The translations under genes and the position numbers were made by a program. A stretch of DNA of 64,000 bases from NCBI GenBank assembly GCA_965216645.1, contig CBDCGJ010000067.1:28479-92478 (forward strand), given 5' to 3'. Shown one piece after another: positions 43,777 through 53,422 of the stretch. The notes beneath the pieces were generated by a model. That model was not told the DNA's origin and ran no database searches. It saw only the letters and a list, made by a program, of their open reading frames with translations. The DNA is from CBDCGJ01 sp965216645 (GTDB lineage Bacteria > Pseudomonadota > Alphaproteobacteria > GCA-2731375). Each line of letters starts with the position of its first letter. Position 1 is the first letter of the stretch.

Positions 43777-45393
43777 TTGTCTCAAGAGCAACCCGCCCCT
43801 CTTATAAAACTCGAAGAAAACGGCGCGGCGCCGGTTCTGCGCTACGACGTGCCGGAACCGACCTCCTATCGCGGCGCCAACCTGATCGAGCTTGAGTTCG
43901 ACGATCCCAAAGAGGTCTATTTGGACTCTTTGTTCGAGACGGATGCGGTACCGCAGCAGTCGTCCCTGGTCGGTCAACCCACAGAGACGATCAAGACCAA
44001 GGTCAAATCCTTTCTGACCTACGGCATCTCGCAGAATTTCGAGCTCGGGCAGTCACGGCCGCTCGGCGTCGGTACGATCATCCCGCCACCGGGCGACGAT
44101 ATCGAGGAGCCCGACGACGACAGCATCAATGTCCGCGACCTCATCCTGGACGACATTGCCGACAAGCTGCAGAAGGGCGAGCGTCTGGTTTTGACCGACA
44201 ACCTTCATGGCGACGAAAATGTCACGACCGTGCCGGTGCCGCCGGAACCGGACCCGCACATCTATCTGGTCGAGACCATCTCGATGACCTCGTTCCTGGG
44301 CGATTATGGCGCCGGCCGCGTGGTCAAGACCTTCACCCTGCTGCCCGGCGAAGACACCAAGATCAGCATCAAGACCTTCAAGCAGCGGGAGAGCACGCGC
44401 AAGCAGACCACCAGCGTCCTGGATTCCTTCACCACCGAAAGCGCGGACGATCTTCAAACCTCGTTGGAGCAGGAACAAAGCGACCAGCGGTCGTTCAAAA
44501 AGTCGTTCGAGTACTACGCCGACGTGAAGGCAAAGGCGCGCTGGGGCTGGGGCAGCGCTTCCGCCAAGGCCGGCCTGAAAGGCGCGAGCAATTCCAGCCG
44601 GGAGGAGTCGGTCAAGAATATTTCCAAGGCCGTGGAATCCCATACCTCCAAGGCCTCGGCCAAACGCGAAATCGATATCGACACCGCCTACGAAGTGACC
44701 GAGAAAGAAGGCGAGGAGATGTCGATCGAGCGGCAGTTGGAGAATATCAATCTCAGCCGCACCTTGAATTTCGTCTTCCGGCAGATGAACCAGGCCTTCA
44801 TCTCCTTCATTCATCTGACGGACGTGCGCATCGGCTATTTCGACGGGCGGCGGGAATCCCGCATCGAAGTTCCGATCTCCGCCCTCGACCGCCTACTGAA
44901 CCAGGTCGTGAAACCCGCCGCCATTGCCGACACGCGCGACATCATTCTCGAGCAACTGCGCGGCGTCCGCGATCATTTGGGTGCCGAACGAAACGTGTTG
45001 AGAACCATTAATGCCGGCACCGCCGACGAATATATCCAGTTCGATACCTCGATCGAGGACGCCTTTTTCGACAAGGATACGAAGACGAAATACGAGATTC
45101 CGGGCATCCTGCTCGCCGTCAACCGCCATGTGATGCGCACGGAAGGCATGATCGTCGAAGCCATCCTTGGCGAAGGCATCGCCCTCGACAAATACGCGAC
45201 CCGGCTGCAGGAACTGGAGGTCGAGCGCAAGGAAATCGAAATCCAGGAAATGCAGGCCAATGTCGATCAGCAGAGCCTGCTGAACGAAATCGCCTCCGAC
45301 GGCGATGCCGACAAGGCCGAGATATTGGCCAAACTGCTCTGCCCCTGCGGCAACGAAAAAAGTGCCGGTGGCGCCGCTGAGGATCCGCAATAA
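43777..45393 (+). CDS. Unknown protein, 538 residues, first gene of an unidentified two-gene cassette
   Basis: Begins at a TTG (43777) preceded by AAGAAGGAGAT at ideal spacing; no ATG is as good. No signal peptide or membrane helix. Acidic N-terminus; a beta-rich block at about 160-205 (TSFLGDYGAGRVVKTFTLLP, GEDTKISIKTFK). Then a long Ser/Lys/Glu-rich, low-hydrophobic helical region (about 205-330, with ARWGWGSASAKAGLKGAS); a conserved-looking core NLSRTLNFVFRQMNQAFISF. A coiled coil follows (about 470-500, LQELEVERKEIEIQEMQ), then a terminal LLCPCGNEK with a CxC pair. I recognise no family. Partner gene follows 59 bp later. Confidence 0.85.
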   Translation: MSQEQPAPLIKLEENGAAPVLRYDVPEPTSYRGANLIELEFDDPKEVYLDSLFETDAVPQQSSLVGQPTETIKTKVKSFLTYGISQNFELGQSRPLGVGTIIPPPGDDIEEPDDDSINVRDLILDDIADKLQKGERLVLTDNLHGDENVTTVPVPPEPDPHIYLVETISMTSFLGDYGAGRVVKTFTLLPGEDTKISIKTFKQRESTRKQTTSVLDSFTTESADDLQTSLEQEQSDQRSFKKSFEYYADVKAKARWGWGSASAKAGLKGASNSSREESVKNISKAVESHTSKASAKREIDIDTAYEVTEKEGEEMSIERQLENINLSRTLNFVFRQMNQAFISFIHLTDVRIGYFDGRRESRIEVPISALDRLLNQVVKPAAIADTRDIILEQLRGVRDHLGAERNVLRTINAGTADEYIQFDTSIEDAFFDKDTKTKYEIPGILLAVNRHVMRTEGMIVEAILGEGIALDKYATRLQELEVERKEIEIQEMQANVDQQSLLNEIASDGDADKAEILAKLLCPCGNEKSAGGAAEDPQ

Positions 45394-45452
45394 CAATCCA
45401 GTACGAAACCGATGGCCGACTGAAACCCGGCGATTGAATAGGTGGCGACCGT

Positions 45453-46664
45453 ATGGCGAACGACAATGTAGATCCGCTGGAATACGGCCTGATCGCCGCC
45501 CGTCAACCGGCCGATACCGTGGCCAGAGCCGGCGCCGATGTGATCGACGCTGGCGCTCAAGCGGCAAAGCCGCCGTTGCGTGTCCTGCAAGGCGACGACG
45601 TCGTCGACGTCGGGCCGGAGATCGAGGAAATCTGCGTCGCCCCCGGTCAACTCGCGTTGCCTTTGCCGGCTCGCTCAAGGCGCGAATACAGTTCGGTTCT
45701 CGGAGCCTTCGCCGAAAGATGGATCGATCTCGACTATTGCAGACTCGAAAACTGCCAACCCTATACCGTCGAGAAATCGCTGCGTTACGACTTCTTTGAC
45801 TATCGTACCAGGCTAAGAGACCTCATCGGCTATTACAGGATGTTCAATCCGGCGCTAACCGACGACGACGAAAAGAAGATGCGCAAGGCGGCGCGCAAGC
45901 GGGGCCAGTTCCGTCGTCCCGACATCATCCGTCATACGACGGATATTCAACAGATGTTCGAAATCAAACCGGACAGTCGCAGCGGTCGGAGTAGCGGGCG
46001 AAGAAAGCTCAGAGATCTCGACAGAACCTACAAACGATTCGGCCTGCCCTACACACGCGGCACGTTTTACGACCCGTCCGAAGAAATACCGATCACAACC
46101 GTCAAGGTGGACGAATTCGAGATCGAACTGTTCATCAAAGCTTTCCGGAATGAAGCCGGTCTCGTCATCTATCTGTTCTGCATGCGCGGCGAACTCACGA
46201 GAGCCAGCAGAAGGATTGCGAAAAAACTACGTCTCCTGGCGTTGATGGGGCTGCTGATCGGCGCTGTCATACCGATCGAAAACCCGGTCGAACAGCCTAT
46301 TCGGGACCCGAAAGAGGATCCTTTCCCCGAACCTGTACCCATCCCCATTCCGGCGTCAGTAGAAACCAAACATGTGGTTCCGGTCCCCTACTACGGAACC
46401 GTCGGTGGCGAGTTCACGTTCCATTATGCGCGCGGTCTTTCCAGAAACGCTAAAAGAGGCGACGTTTATCCGATCACCATCCGTTACCTAAGCGAGGGAG
46501 ACACCTATCGCACTGTGGTAAACTTCCGGCTGAAACGCGTGAAGAACAACGTGTCGTTTCTGGAAAGCGCCAACAAGACGATTTTGAACATCGCCCCGGC
46601 GGGCCATGAACCGCTGCTGATTCCGCCAAAAACCAAGCTGAACGTGACTTGGCGGAATAGGTGA
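45453..46664 (+). CDS. Unknown protein, 403 residues, second gene of the cassette
   Basis: ATG at 45453, after a weak AGGTGG site. N-terminal 250 residues include an arginine-rich segment (about 140-195, KMRKAARKRGQFRRP). One hydrophobic helix lies at about 260-275 (LLALMGLLIGAVIP). A Pro-rich, acidic linker (276-302, DPKEDPFPEPVPIPIP) follows. The C-terminal 100 residues look like an all-beta module (VPVPYYGTVGGEFTFHY, YRTVVNFRLKRVKNNVSF). A single-pass membrane protein with one beta domain is an inference. No family recognised. Convergent with the GNAT gene, whose stop touches at 46665. Confidence 0.83.
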   Translation: MANDNVDPLEYGLIAARQPADTVARAGADVIDAGAQAAKPPLRVLQGDDVVDVGPEIEEICVAPGQLALPLPARSRREYSSVLGAFAERWIDLDYCRLENCQPYTVEKSLRYDFFDYRTRLRDLIGYYRMFNPALTDDDEKKMRKAARKRGQFRRPDIIRHTTDIQQMFEIKPDSRSGRSSGRRKLRDLDRTYKRFGLPYTRGTFYDPSEEIPITTVKVDEFEIELFIKAFRNEAGLVIYLFCMRGELTRASRRIAKKLRLLALMGLLIGAVIPIENPVEQPIRDPKEDPFPEPVPIPIPASVETKHVVPVPYYGTVGGEFTFHYARGLSRNAKRGDVYPITIRYLSEGDTYRTVVNFRLKRVKNNVSFLESANKTILNIAPAGHEPLLIPPKTKLNVTWRNR

Positions 46665-47102
46665 TCAGGGATCGTAACGCATGACCCAGCGGATCTCCTG
46701 CTCCTCAACCACGTCGAAACCGAGACGGTCGTAGAGGCGCTTGGCCGGGTTCGATTTCAGGCAACGTAGATAGAGCGGCACACCGCGGATGCGGGCCGTT
46801 TTCATGAGATAGAGGATCACTTCGCCACCGACACCCCGCCCCTGAAATTCCTCGAGCAAGGAGATCAGTTCGAGATGGACGTAGTTCGGATGGTGCAAGA
46901 CGCAAAGCACCCCGGCATCGATACCGTCGACTTCGATCACTTCGTGAGTATGGGTCTCCAACTTATGACGGAAGAAACGGATTTGCTGTATGTCGTCCCA
47001 CGCGCCGAAGCTCGCGACGACATACTTTCTCATCCCCTCTTTCAACGCCCTGAAACAGAACTCGAAGTCGTCATCCGTGGCGGCGCGGCGGGTGACGGTC
47101 AT
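46665..47102 (-). CDS. GNAT-family N-acetyltransferase
   Basis: 145 residues. Acetyl-CoA binding motif A is LISLLEEFQGRGVGGEVI (Q-x2-G-x-G), with C-terminal RLYDRLGFDVVEEQEI. Substrate unknown. Its ATG overlaps the alkD stop by 4 bp, so the two are co-translated in the era-alkD-GNAT direction. Confidence 0.88.
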   Translation of the reverse strand: MTVTRRAATDDDFEFCFRALKEGMRKYVVASFGAWDDIQQIRFFRHKLETHTHEVIEVDGIDAGVLCVLHHPNYVHLELISLLEEFQGRGVGGEVILYLMKTARIRGVPLYLRCLKSNPAKRLYDRLGFDVVEEQEIRWVMRYDP

Positions 47103-47803
47103 GACCGGAACTCGTCTTGCACGGCGTCAGGATATTTGCGTATTGCCTCGCGTAGGCTGAGGGGCGACAGCACCGGCGCCAGATCGCGGATGATCGACAG
47201 CGCGGCGTCGGGATGTTTGCTGGCATATTCCCGCAGCATCCAGCCGATGGCCTTGCGGACGAAGAATTCCTTTTCCGGCGCCAGATCCCGGCAGGTCCGT
47301 GCGAACTGCTTTTCGTCGACGCTGCCGTCGCGCAGGACAGGCTTCAGGGAGACCAGCGACGCCCGCCGCGTCCACAGATGATCCGACTTACGCCAACCGA
47401 ATATGGTCGCCATGACGTCGCGATGGCGCTGCGCGATAACGCCGATGACTTCGGCGGTCAGACTGTCGAGATGGGCCCAACCGGCGATGTCCGCCAACCA
47501 CGGTTCGAATATGTGTCGGATGTGCCCCGCATCCAGCCGCTTGGCGATCTGCCCCGAGAGAATGATGGCGAAGGAGCGGTCTTCGTACCAATCGCTGTCC
47601 CAGAGGGCCCGCACGAGCGCCAACGTGGTGTCGTCATCGAGATGCTTGTAGCTCTTCGCCAATTTGCGCAGGTTCGGCAAGGTGACGCCGTAATGCCGCA
47701 TTTCGCTTTTCTGGTACTTTTTCTCTCCGGCCGCCCGTTCCGGCGTGCCCAGCTCCGCGAGCTTCGCCCGGACTTCCTTGGCGAGATCGTCAATCCGGGA
47801 CAT
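47099..47803 (-). CDS. AlkD-like DNA alkylation repair protein
   Basis: 234 residues of HEAT-like repeats. AlkD is a DNA glycosylase for bulky or positively charged alkylpurines. Its residues are visible: WAHLDSL (Trp and, four on, Asp) and WTRRASLVSL (Arg). Start overlaps the era stop by 14 bp. No other alkylation genes adjacent. Confidence 0.85.
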   Translation of the reverse strand: MSRIDDLAKEVRAKLAELGTPERAAGEKKYQKSEMRHYGVTLPNLRKLAKSYKHLDDDTTLALVRALWDSDWYEDRSFAIILSGQIAKRLDAGHIRHIFEPWLADIAGWAHLDSLTAEVIGVIAQRHRDVMATIFGWRKSDHLWTRRASLVSLKPVLRDGSVDEKQFARTCRDLAPEKEFFVRKAIGWMLREYASKHPDAALSIIRDLAPVLSPLSLREAIRKYPDAVQDEFRS

Positions 47804-48692
47804 AGTCGAGCCCCATCTCCCGATAGCGTTCGGGATCGTCGGCCCAGGCTTCGCGCACTTTCACGAAAAGAAACAGATGAACTTTAGTGCCGAGGATCTC
47901 CGACAGTTCCTCCCGCGCCTGTTGGCCGATCTCTTTCACCTGACGCCCGCCTTTGCCGAGGACGATCGCCTTCTGGGTCGGCCGGCGGACATAGATGACC
48001 TGATCGATCTTGATGCTGCCGTCCTTGCGCTCCTGCCAGCCTTCCGTCTCAACGGTCAGCGCATAGGGCAATTCCTGATGCAGCCGCTGAAACAGTTTTT
48101 CCCGCGTGATCTCCGCCGCCAACAGGCGTTCGGAGATATCCGCCAACTGGTCTTCCGGATAATGCCAGGGACCGGCGGGCACGGCGGCGGCCAGATGTTG
48201 CTTCAGGTCCATAACGCCATCGCCGTTCAGGGCGGAGATCATGAAGGTATCGGTGAAGATACCGTCCGCGTTCAGATCTTCGGAGAGCGTAAGCAGGCTC
48301 TCCCGCTTCACCGTATCGATCTTGTTGATCGCCAAAACGGCCCGGCGGCCTTCGGACTTCAAACCGGCGATGATGGCGTCGGTATTCTCGTCCCGGCCCC
48401 GCGCCGCGTCGATCAGCAGCACCAACACGTCCGCGTCCTGCGCCCCGCCCCAGGCGGCCTGAACCATGGCCCGTTCCAACCGCCGCTTCGCTTTCTCGAA
48501 AATGCCGGGGGTGTCGACGAAGACGATCTGGCTTTCGTCATGGATGGCGATGGCGGTAATCCGCGCCCGGGTGGTCTGCACTTTCGGCGACACGATCGTG
48601 ACTTTGGCGCCGACGAGTTGGTTGGTCAAGGTCGACTTGCCCGCGTTCGGCGCCCCCAGCAAAGCGACGAAACCGCAGCGCGGGCCGGTCAT
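47790..48692 (-). CDS. era: GTPase Era
   Basis: 300 residues. G1 GAPNAGKST, G2/G3 TRARITAI and DTPGIFEK, G4 NKID, then the KH domain with TQKAIVLGKGGRQVKEIG. Binds 16S rRNA 3' end in small-subunit maturation. Start overlaps the rnc stop by 4 bp. Confidence 0.96.
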   Translation of the reverse strand: MTGPRCGFVALLGAPNAGKSTLTNQLVGAKVTIVSPKVQTTRARITAIAIHDESQIVFVDTPGIFEKAKRRLERAMVQAAWGGAQDADVLVLLIDAARGRDENTDAIIAGLKSEGRRAVLAINKIDTVKRESLLTLSEDLNADGIFTDTFMISALNGDGVMDLKQHLAAAVPAGPWHYPEDQLADISERLLAAEITREKLFQRLHQELPYALTVETEGWQERKDGSIKIDQVIYVRRPTQKAIVLGKGGRQVKEIGQQAREELSEILGTKVHLFLFVKVREAWADDPERYREMGLDYVPD

Positions 48693-49351
48693 TTGCTCAG
48701 CGCCTCGAGCAAGGCACGGGCGGCGTTGCGTTCGGCCTCCCGTTTCGAGCCGCCCGTCCCTTCCGCGCTGTCGCCGTTTTCGGCGCTGACGCGGACGGTG
48801 AAATGCGGTTGGTGGTCGGGGCCGGAGCGGTCCACGGTCTTGTAACGTGGCAGTGCCTCGCCGCGACCTTGCAGCAATTCCTGCAGCTTGCTCTTCGGTT
48901 CCGGTTCCAATTCGTCGACTGTGGCGATCCGTTTCGCTAAAGCGCGGAGGGTGAAGTCACGAGCCGGCGCCAGCCCGCCGTCCAGATAGATGGCGCCCAG
49001 AACGCTCTCGAACACATCGGCGACGATGGACATGCGGCCGCGGCCCTTGCTGTCCTTCTCGCCCGGCCCAACCCTGAGGTAACGGTCGAGGCCGATGGCG
49101 AGACCGGCTTCCGCCAAGGTTTCGCGGCGCACCAGATTATTGAGTCTCGGCGCCAAATCGCCTTCCGGCAATGACGGTTCCTTCTCCAACAGCTCGGTGG
49201 CGATCACCAGGCCGAGCACGCGGTCGCCGAGAAACTCGAGCCGTTGATAGTCACTCTCTCCCTCGCCAACGGCGCTGGAATGGGTCAACGCTTCCCGCAA
49301 CAGGGCGGGACGTGCGAACTTGTGCTGTATTATTTCTTCCAGTTCGGACAT
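48689..49351 (-). CDS. rnc: Ribonuclease III
   Basis: 220 residues. Catalytic signature YQRLEFLGDRVLGLVI (residues 35-50), further acidic residues in DVFESVLGAIYLDGG, and a C-terminal dsRNA-binding domain (KSKLQELLQGRG...GGSKREAERNAARALL). Cleaves double-stranded RNA in rRNA processing. Immediately upstream of era. The gap to lepB on its other side is filled by three unrelated genes. Confidence 0.96.
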   Translation of the reverse strand: MSELEEIIQHKFARPALLREALTHSSAVGEGESDYQRLEFLGDRVLGLVIATELLEKEPSLPEGDLAPRLNNLVRRETLAEAGLAIGLDRYLRVGPGEKDSKGRGRMSIVADVFESVLGAIYLDGGLAPARDFTLRALAKRIATVDELEPEPKSKLQELLQGRGEALPRYKTVDRSGPDHQPHFTVRVSAENGDSAEGTGGSKREAERNAARALLEALSK

Positions 49352-49428
49352 TCGTAATCCGTTGATTGACGGCGCGCGTCAGACTTTCTAAAGCATGTGC
49401 TCAATAGCAAACAACAAATCGAAACGCC

Positions 49429-50295
49429 ATGTCCAACTCCGTTCCTATGCAACCCCGCCGTAGTTTTATTTTTGCGCCCGGTCTGCAGCCCGACATGTTC
49501 CCCAAAGCCCTGCGCACCGGCACCGATATCGTGTGCATCGACCTCGAGGACGCGATCGCCCCGCAGCATAAGGACGAGGCGCGGGCCAAAACCCTGGCCC
49601 TGTTCGACGCGCCGCAAGCCGACGACGGCGTCGAACGGGTGGTGCGGATCAACTGCCTGCGGACGGTGGAAGGCATGGCCGACGTGCAGGCCATCGCCAC
49701 GGCCGAAAATCCGCCACCGGTGCTGATGCTGCCGAAAGTCAAATCGCCGGAGGAAGTGCGGGCGCTCGACGAGCTTTTCACCGAGCATGGCAACAATGAC
49801 ATCCAGTTCCAGGTCATCGTCGAAACCAACGACGCCTTGGAAGCGGCCTACGAGATCGCGCAGGCGAGCCCGCGGATCAACGCCATGTTTTTCGGTGGCG
49901 TCGACATGGCGGCGGAGCTCAGGGCCAAGAACGATTGGTATCCCCTGCTCTACGCCCGCTCCCGCCTCGTCCATGCGGCGGCCGGCGTCGGGTTGGATGT
50001 GATCGACGTCCCCTATCTCGATCTCAATGACCTCGAAGGCATGGCGGAGGAAGCGCGCCGAGCGGCCGATCTCGGCTTCAGCGGCAAAGGCGCGATCCAT
50101 CCGAGCCAGATCCCGGTCCTGAACGACATCTTCAGTCCCAGCGCCGACGACATCGCCCATGCGCAAAAAATCGTCGACGCCTTCGCGGCGGCCGATACCG
50201 GCCTGGTGGTAGTCGACGGCAAGCTGATCGAAAAACCGGTATTGCGGGAAATGAACCGGATCCTCGCCGTGGCGGCCCGCGTTGGTGGTTCCTAA
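49429..50295 (+). CDS. CitE-like HpcH/HpaI-family CoA ester lyase
   Basis: 288 residues. TIM-barrel of the citrate-lyase beta/malyl-CoA lyase group: RRSFIFAPGLQPDMFPKAL, IVCIDLEDAIAP (metal-binding Glu-Asp), VVRINCLRT, and GFSGKGAIHPSQIPVLN. Likely a malyl-CoA, citramalyl-CoA or similar thioester lyase; the specific substrate is open. Divergent from rnc. Confidence 0.87.
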   Translation: MSNSVPMQPRRSFIFAPGLQPDMFPKALRTGTDIVCIDLEDAIAPQHKDEARAKTLALFDAPQADDGVERVVRINCLRTVEGMADVQAIATAENPPPVLMLPKVKSPEEVRALDELFTEHGNNDIQFQVIVETNDALEAAYEIAQASPRINAMFFGGVDMAAELRAKNDWYPLLYARSRLVHAAAGVGLDVIDVPYLDLNDLEGMAEEARRAADLGFSGKGAIHPSQIPVLNDIFSPSADDIAHAQKIVDAFAAADTGLVVVDGKLIEKPVLREMNRILAVAARVGGS

Positions 50296-50365
50296 CCGGC
50301 GATTGCCTGCGAACCGACGGACCGGGTAAGCTCGTTTTTTTTTGTAATCTAGTTTTGGGGGTGGC

Positions 50366-52207
50366 ATGAAAAAGATTGCCCTTGCTGTCGTCGCGCTCAT
50401 CGTTCTGGCGGCCGGCGGCTACTATTTCATTCAGCATCAAGCGGCCGAAGGCATCCGCGGCGGCCTCGAGAATTTCGCCAGGCAACAAGCCGACGGCGCC
50501 ACTTTCAGTTTTGGCGACATCGAGGTCGACCTGCTGGAGAACCGGGCGGTCCTGAACGATCTGGACCTCAAGAATCAAAAAGGCGAAATCCTGCAGCTTA
50601 GGCAGGTCGTGTTTCCGAACATCCGGGAGCTCGACACCGGCCAACCGCTGGGCCCGCAGCTGCGCAGCTTCACCATCACCGATCTGCATATCCGCGACGC
50701 GACCGAAGAACCGGCGGACCTGACGATGGCCAAGGTAACGGCCGAAGACAGTAATCTGATGGCGCTGCTGGAGGCGAAGGAAGCCACGCCCGCGCAGATT
50801 TTCGGCAAGCTGCAGGCGGGTAAGCTGGAGGCAGAGAGCGTCGTCTTCTCGAAACGGGAGGGCACCGTCGCCATCGAAAAACTGACGGCCAGGGACTGGA
50901 CGGATCGGCAGATCGGCAAGGCCAATCTCAGCAACGTCAAAGTCGACGGTGAAGGCAACAGATCGATCACTCTCGGCGATGTCGAAGTGGCCGATTTCAA
51001 TCTCCTGGCCAAGCTCAAGGCGCTGGACCTCAGCAAACCGGTCTCCGACGAAGCCGGTCTGAAGCTCCTCTCGGAACTGAAAATCGGGCTATGGCGCGTC
51101 AATAAGCTTACGGCCAATCTGGAGGAAGGCGACATGACGGTCGAATTGATCGATCTCGACAGTCTCGATCAAGGCACGCTCAAAGCGTTCCTGGTCAAAA
51201 AGGTTGATTTGGACTTGGCCGACGAACATGCGGTGGATATCAGGTTGGCCGAACTCCGCGTCAAAGATACCAATGCGATCAAACTTGGTGTCGAGGCCAG
51301 CCAACTGGAAGACCCCGGCGTCAAGGATTTCGACAGGCTCATGCGCGCATTGACCTTAGCCGAATTCGTGATCGACCGCCTGGACGCGGACTCGAAGGAT
51401 GGCACTGGCGGCATCGACGCCATCCGTATCGCCGGCGTTAAAGACGGCATCTATGATGAAGTCTCGGCCACGAATGGCCGCCTCTCGGTCCCGGAAGCCG
51501 GCGACTTCGGCTTGGCAAAGGTTCTTGTGACCGTGAAGGGCCGGATCGAGGAATTCGCCACCGACGCCACCTACGATATCGACAACATTACCTTCAAACC
51601 GGGCGAAACGGCACCGCCCGAACTGCTGGCCGTCCTGTCCCATATGGAAGTCGAAACCCTGGATTTTTCTCTGGACGGCGCCGTGAAATGGGACCCGGCC
51701 GCCAAGACCATGCGGTACGTCCAGAACTACGACCTGGTGAAGGGCGCGTCGCTGAATTTGAACCTGGACGCCAGCGAATTGCCGACCATGCAGCAGATCC
51801 GCGCCTACCGCGAGGAGGTGCTGAAATTGGCGCCCGAGGATATCGATCCCTCGGCCTTCGCCGCGCTCTTACAATCGGTGGTGCTCGACAAGATCGATCT
51901 GAACCTGCGCGATCATGGATTGATCGATGTCGCCTTCGCTTTCGCCGCCGCGCAACAGGGCGGCAAGGCGGCGGACTTGAAACAGGCGATGGAGGCGCAG
52001 GCGGCCTTCTTGCTGGCGGGCCTCTTCGGCGAGCAGGTCGGCGAGCAACATGCCAAGACGATCGGGAGGTTTTTAACGTCTCAAGGCGAACTGAAAATCT
52101 CCGTGGCGACCCGCGACAAGCAGCCGGTATCCGCCTTGGTGCCCATGGTCGACAATGTGCCGGAATTGATGAAGCGGCTCGATATCGCGATCAACCACGC
52201 GCCGTAA
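50366..52207 (+). CDS. AsmA/DUF945-like membrane-anchored periplasmic protein
   Basis: 613 residues. One N-terminal membrane helix (MKKIALAVVALIVLAAGGYYF), the rest predicted periplasmic, with repeated beta-strand pairs such as SFGDIEVDLLENRAVLNDLDL, RSFTITDLHIRDA and GWGVEA-like turns. The composition (strand-rich, few Cys) resembles AsmA or YdgA-type lipid/envelope proteins. That is a resemblance only. Follows the CitE gene by 70 bp; stops 4 bp before the ycaQ stop on the other strand. Confidence 0.72.
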   Translation: MKKIALAVVALIVLAAGGYYFIQHQAAEGIRGGLENFARQQADGATFSFGDIEVDLLENRAVLNDLDLKNQKGEILQLRQVVFPNIRELDTGQPLGPQLRSFTITDLHIRDATEEPADLTMAKVTAEDSNLMALLEAKEATPAQIFGKLQAGKLEAESVVFSKREGTVAIEKLTARDWTDRQIGKANLSNVKVDGEGNRSITLGDVEVADFNLLAKLKALDLSKPVSDEAGLKLLSELKIGLWRVNKLTANLEEGDMTVELIDLDSLDQGTLKAFLVKKVDLDLADEHAVDIRLAELRVKDTNAIKLGVEASQLEDPGVKDFDRLMRALTLAEFVIDRLDADSKDGTGGIDAIRIAGVKDGIYDEVSATNGRLSVPEAGDFGLAKVLVTVKGRIEEFATDATYDIDNITFKPGETAPPELLAVLSHMEVETLDFSLDGAVKWDPAAKTMRYVQNYDLVKGASLNLNLDASELPTMQQIRAYREEVLKLAPEDIDPSAFAALLQSVVLDKIDLNLRDHGLIDVAFAFAAAQQGGKAADLKQAMEAQAAFLLAGLFGEQVGEQHAKTIGRFLTSQGELKISVATRDKQPVSALVPMVDNVPELMKRLDIAINHAP

Positions 52208-52211
52208 CCCG

Positions 52212-53414
52212 CTAAACCAGCATCCGCACCCGCTCGGCGCCGACGAAGCGGCGGATACGTTCGAGTTCGGCGGCAAGTGCCCGCCGGCGCCCCTTGCTCT
52301 CGCGCACGCCCGGCTCGAACCAAAGCCCGTCGACGCGGAGATCGCCGCTGTCCTTATCGTGGCGCATGTCAATACGCCCGACAAACCGATCCCGTTCCAA
52401 TAACGGGAACACATAATAGCCATACTGTCGCTTCTTCTCCGGCACGAAGACTTCGATGCGGTAAAAGAAATCGAACAAACGCAGCAGCCGCTTACGGTCG
52501 CGGATCAACGGGTCGAAGGGGCTGATCACCCGCAACCGTTCGGGCGGCGGCGCTATCTCGGCGAGAGTGTCTAGAGTCTCTGGCCGCATGAATGTTTTCG
52601 TCGGCCGGCTTCCGTCCGCGGGTTCGATCTCCACCTCGACGATGTCCCGGTCGAGATGGTCCCGGCACCACGCCTTGGCCTCGTCCACCGTAATCAAATC
52701 CCAGAACGACTTCAGCTCGCCCGAGGTGGCGAAACCGAGCCGGTCCATGGCGTTTTGACAGGCCCAGTCGACAAATTCCGCTTCATCGACCCGATGATCA
52801 TGATGCGGTTCGGGAATGACACGTTCGGCCAGGTCATAGACTTTCTGGAACCCCTGTCGGCGCGCCACGGCCAGCTCGCCGGTACGCCAGAGAAACTCCA
52901 GCGCGGTTTTGGACGGGTGCCAATCCCACCAGCCCTGTCCTTTACTCTTCGACTTTTGTGTCTCCAGTTCGGCGAAATGACGCGCCATGGTCGGGCCGTT
53001 CGCTGTCACATGTTCGCGGACTATGTCGAAAGCCTGTTCGAAGCCTCGACGTCGATACCGATGTAACCGATCCAGCAACACCGGTGCGCAGCGCTGGAAA
53101 CGATGGCGCCAATAGGGATAGAAGCGGGTCGGTATGATCGCCGCGTCATGGGTCCAATTCTCGAACAGCATCCGCTCCCGCTCGAGCAGCCGATAGAGAT
53201 GCGGCCGACGGTAAGTCTGGTTGCGGGCGAACAGGATCATGTGATGCGCCCGTTCCACCGTCGAAATGCTGTCGATCTGCACGAAGCCGAGGGCGTCGAT
53301 GAGATCGAGTAAACCGTTTTGGTCCAGTTTCCGGTGGGGCGGTCGGCTGAGCTGCTGACGTTCCAGAAACAGGCGCCGGGCGGTTCGATTATCGATGCGT
53401 GGGAGAGTGGTCAT
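52212..53414 (-). CDS. YcaQ/AlkX-type interstrand-crosslink DNA glycosylase (winged-helix)
   Basis: 400 residues. HTH_42 family: three winged-helix domains then a beta-barrel. The N-terminal catalytic region has LGFVQIDSISTVERAHH, in which the QxD motif of YcaQ-type enzymes is present (AlkZ has QxQ). Also NWTHDAAIIPTRFYPYW and DPLIRDRKRLLRLFDF. Unhooks crosslinks and N7-alkylguanines. On the minus strand between lepB and rnc. Confidence 0.87.
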   Translation of the reverse strand: MTTLPRIDNRTARRLFLERQQLSRPPHRKLDQNGLLDLIDALGFVQIDSISTVERAHHMILFARNQTYRRPHLYRLLERERMLFENWTHDAAIIPTRFYPYWRHRFQRCAPVLLDRLHRYRRRGFEQAFDIVREHVTANGPTMARHFAELETQKSKSKGQGWWDWHPSKTALEFLWRTGELAVARRQGFQKVYDLAERVIPEPHHDHRVDEAEFVDWACQNAMDRLGFATSGELKSFWDLITVDEAKAWCRDHLDRDIVEVEIEPADGSRPTKTFMRPETLDTLAEIAPPPERLRVISPFDPLIRDRKRLLRLFDFFYRIEVFVPEKKRQYGYYVFPLLERDRFVGRIDMRHDKDSGDLRVDGLWFEPGVRESKGRRRALAAELERIRRFVGAERVRMLV

Positions 53415-53422
53415 GGCCGGCG

